From HGM10836 sp045580645 (GTDB taxonomy: Bacteria; Bacillota_I; Bacilli_A; RF39; UBA660): a stretch of 7,260 bases of DNA. Positions 6,590 through 7,260 of this stretch are shown piece by piece (position 1 is the stretch's first letter; each line of letters opens with the position of its first letter). A model generated the notes under the pieces. That model ran no database searches. It worked only from the letters and a program-made list of their open reading frames with translations, and was not told where the DNA came from. The stretch spans positions 1 through 7,260 of the forward strand of contig JAZNOG010000053.1 of NCBI GenBank assembly GCA_045580645.1, written 5' to 3'. The translations under genes and the position numbers were made by a program.

Positions 6590-6617
6590 TTTATATTTTT
6601 TTTGAAGATTGTTGCAA
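6590..6617 (-). promoter_or_regulatory. Candidate promoter of the Bro-N gene
   Basis: On the minus strand, TTGCAA (6617-6612) and TATAAA (6595-6590) are 16 bases apart, matching consensus at four and five of six positions. A start near 6583 would place the whole SD hairpin in a leader of about 49 bases. It overlaps the terminator tail of the upstream gene. Confidence 0.4.
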
Positions 6618-6641
6618 AATAAAAAAAGGCTTAGACCTTTT
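6616..6641 (-). terminator. Rho-independent terminator of the acidic membrane protein gene
   Basis: On the minus strand, AAAAGG (6641-6636) pairs with CCTTTT (6629-6624) around a six-base loop, followed by further T residues interrupted once. The stem has only two G-C pairs, so it is moderate in strength, but it starts two bases after the TAA stop at 6643-6645. Confidence 0.6.
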
Positions 6642-6642
6642 A

Positions 6643-7131
6643 TTATAAAACCTCTACTTCTTCTATATCCTCTTCTTGTTTTGTTACTTGTTGTTTTTGT
6701 CCATATATAGTTTTTTCTTTTTCATCAAAAACAAATTGTTGTTTTGGATTATTACCACCATAAATTGTTGTTTTTATTTCTTTTTCTTCTATTACTTCTT
6801 TTGTTTCGATTACAGGTAATGTTTCTACTTTCACTTCTTCTACTTCATTAAGTTCAATATATTCATTATTTGTTTCAGGTTCTTCTATTGCTTTTGGTTC
6901 TTGTTTTTCTTCTTGTTCTATAGGTGCTTCTTCTACTACTGCTTCTTTTTGTGTTACTTCTATAATTGGTTCTTCTTCTCTAATAGTTTCATTTTCATCT
7001 ATAGTAAATACTAAATCTTCCTTATCAACTTTTCTATAAGCAACAAGTCCTATAATAATAGACACCAATAATAAAACAACCCCAATTAAAATTAAAATAC
7101 CTGGAAATTCAAAAAACATAGTTATATCCAT
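6643..7131 (-). CDS. Membrane-anchored, acidic low-complexity protein
   Basis: A 162-residue protein of no family I recognise. Residues about 9-31 are one hydrophobic helix (FPGILILIGVVLLLVSIIIG) followed by AYRK, so by the positive-inside rule the rest is probably cytoplasmic. Residues 36-120 are very rich in Glu, Val and Ile with few aromatic residues, and are probably disordered. The C-terminal part repeats a short motif: KTTIYGG (120-126) and KTIYGQ (140-145), each followed by Lys/Gln-rich residues; these may be binding points for a partner. There is no signal-peptidase site, lipobox or sorting motif. AAGGAG (7145-7140) lies eight bases before the ATG, favouring this start over the ATG at residue 5. 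It has its own terminator. The design resembles small single-pass scaffold or divisome accessory proteins, but that is only a comparison of shape. Confidence 0.8.
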   Translation of the reverse strand: MDITMFFEFPGILILIGVVLLLVSIIIGLVAYRKVDKEDLVFTIDENETIREEEPIIEVTQKEAVVEEAPIEQEEKQEPKAIEEPETNNEYIELNEVEEVKVETLPVIETKEVIEEKEIKTTIYGGNNPKQQFVFDEKEKTIYGQKQQVTKQEEDIEEVEVL

Positions 7132-7156
7132 GAAATCAACTCCTTATTATATAGAT

Positions 7157-7185
7157 ATGATATCAAAAAAATATTACTTTTGCAA
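7157..7185 (-). promoter_or_regulatory. Candidate promoter of the acidic membrane protein gene
   Basis: On the minus strand, TTGCAA (7185-7180) and TATCAT (7162-7157) are 17 bases apart, matching consensus at four and five of six positions. A closer TATAAT just upstream of the SD has no -35. The 8-mer GATATCAT occurs twice here, at 7187-7194 and 7157-7164, exactly 30 bases apart. The remaining bases to 7260 are AT-rich and hold no gene that I can see. Confidence 0.45.
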
Positions 7186-7260
7186 GATGATATCTCTACA
7201 TAATATTTTTTTTACACATTATTAGATTTGTTCTTAATTATTAAAACAGATTTATTATTA

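Noticed and set aside
1..7260. CRISPR array, tRNA, rRNA, insertion sequence or integrase
   Set aside because: I saw no regularly spaced repeats, no tRNA-like cloverleaf with a CCA end or TTCGAATC-type arm, and no transposase or recombinase motif on either strand.

Overview
The window is AT-rich: roughly a quarter G+C outside the first 300 bases. It reads with the standard bacterial code, since TGG encodes Trp and TGA is used as a stop. A ribonuclease HIII, a Gram-positive-type ParC, strong purine-rich Shine-Dalgarno (SD) sites and TTGAAA/TATAAT-type promoters point to a low-GC member of the Bacillota (Firmicutes), of the Erysipelotrichia/RF39-like or Mollicutes-related kind. That placement is an inference; no rRNA or other decisive marker is present.

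Layout from left to right. Bases 1-320 hold a minus-strand reading frame that runs off the left edge and has no start codon. It is clearly richer in G+C (110 of 300 bases by hand count, 37%) than what follows. The composition breaks sharply near base 300, so this may be an insertion boundary, a gene remnant or an assembly join. Next, on the plus strand, come a DUF1016/YhcG-type PDDEXK nuclease (392-1408) and, after about 200 bases without a gene, ribonuclease HIII rnhC (1607-2503). A perfect 11-bp hairpin (2502-2529) overlaps the rnhC stop codon and the last codons of the convergent minus-strand gene, and should terminate both. The rest is on the minus strand: an unrecognised 161-residue protein (2511-2996), topoisomerase IV subunit A parC (3051-5609), a Bro-N/DinD-like protein (5680-6534), and a membrane-anchored, very acidic protein (6643-7131). 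The last 129 bases carry the promoter region of that final gene.

How the genes relate. rnhC and parC are housekeeping genes: removal of RNA from RNA/DNA hybrids, and decatenation of sister chromosomes. The DUF1016 nuclease and the Bro-N protein belong to families common in mobile or phage-linked regions and look like accessory genes set beside the housekeeping ones. Most genes seem to be transcribed separately: each has a plausible promoter of its own, and terminators lie after rnhC/the 161-residue gene and after the acidic membrane protein gene. parE, the usual partner gene just upstream of parC, is not in the window.

No complete new multi-gene system can be claimed. The most interesting unexplained structures are a hairpin that can bury the ribosome binding site of the Bro-N gene, a 17-bp perfect palindrome inside that gene, and the compositional break beside the lone nuclease gene.
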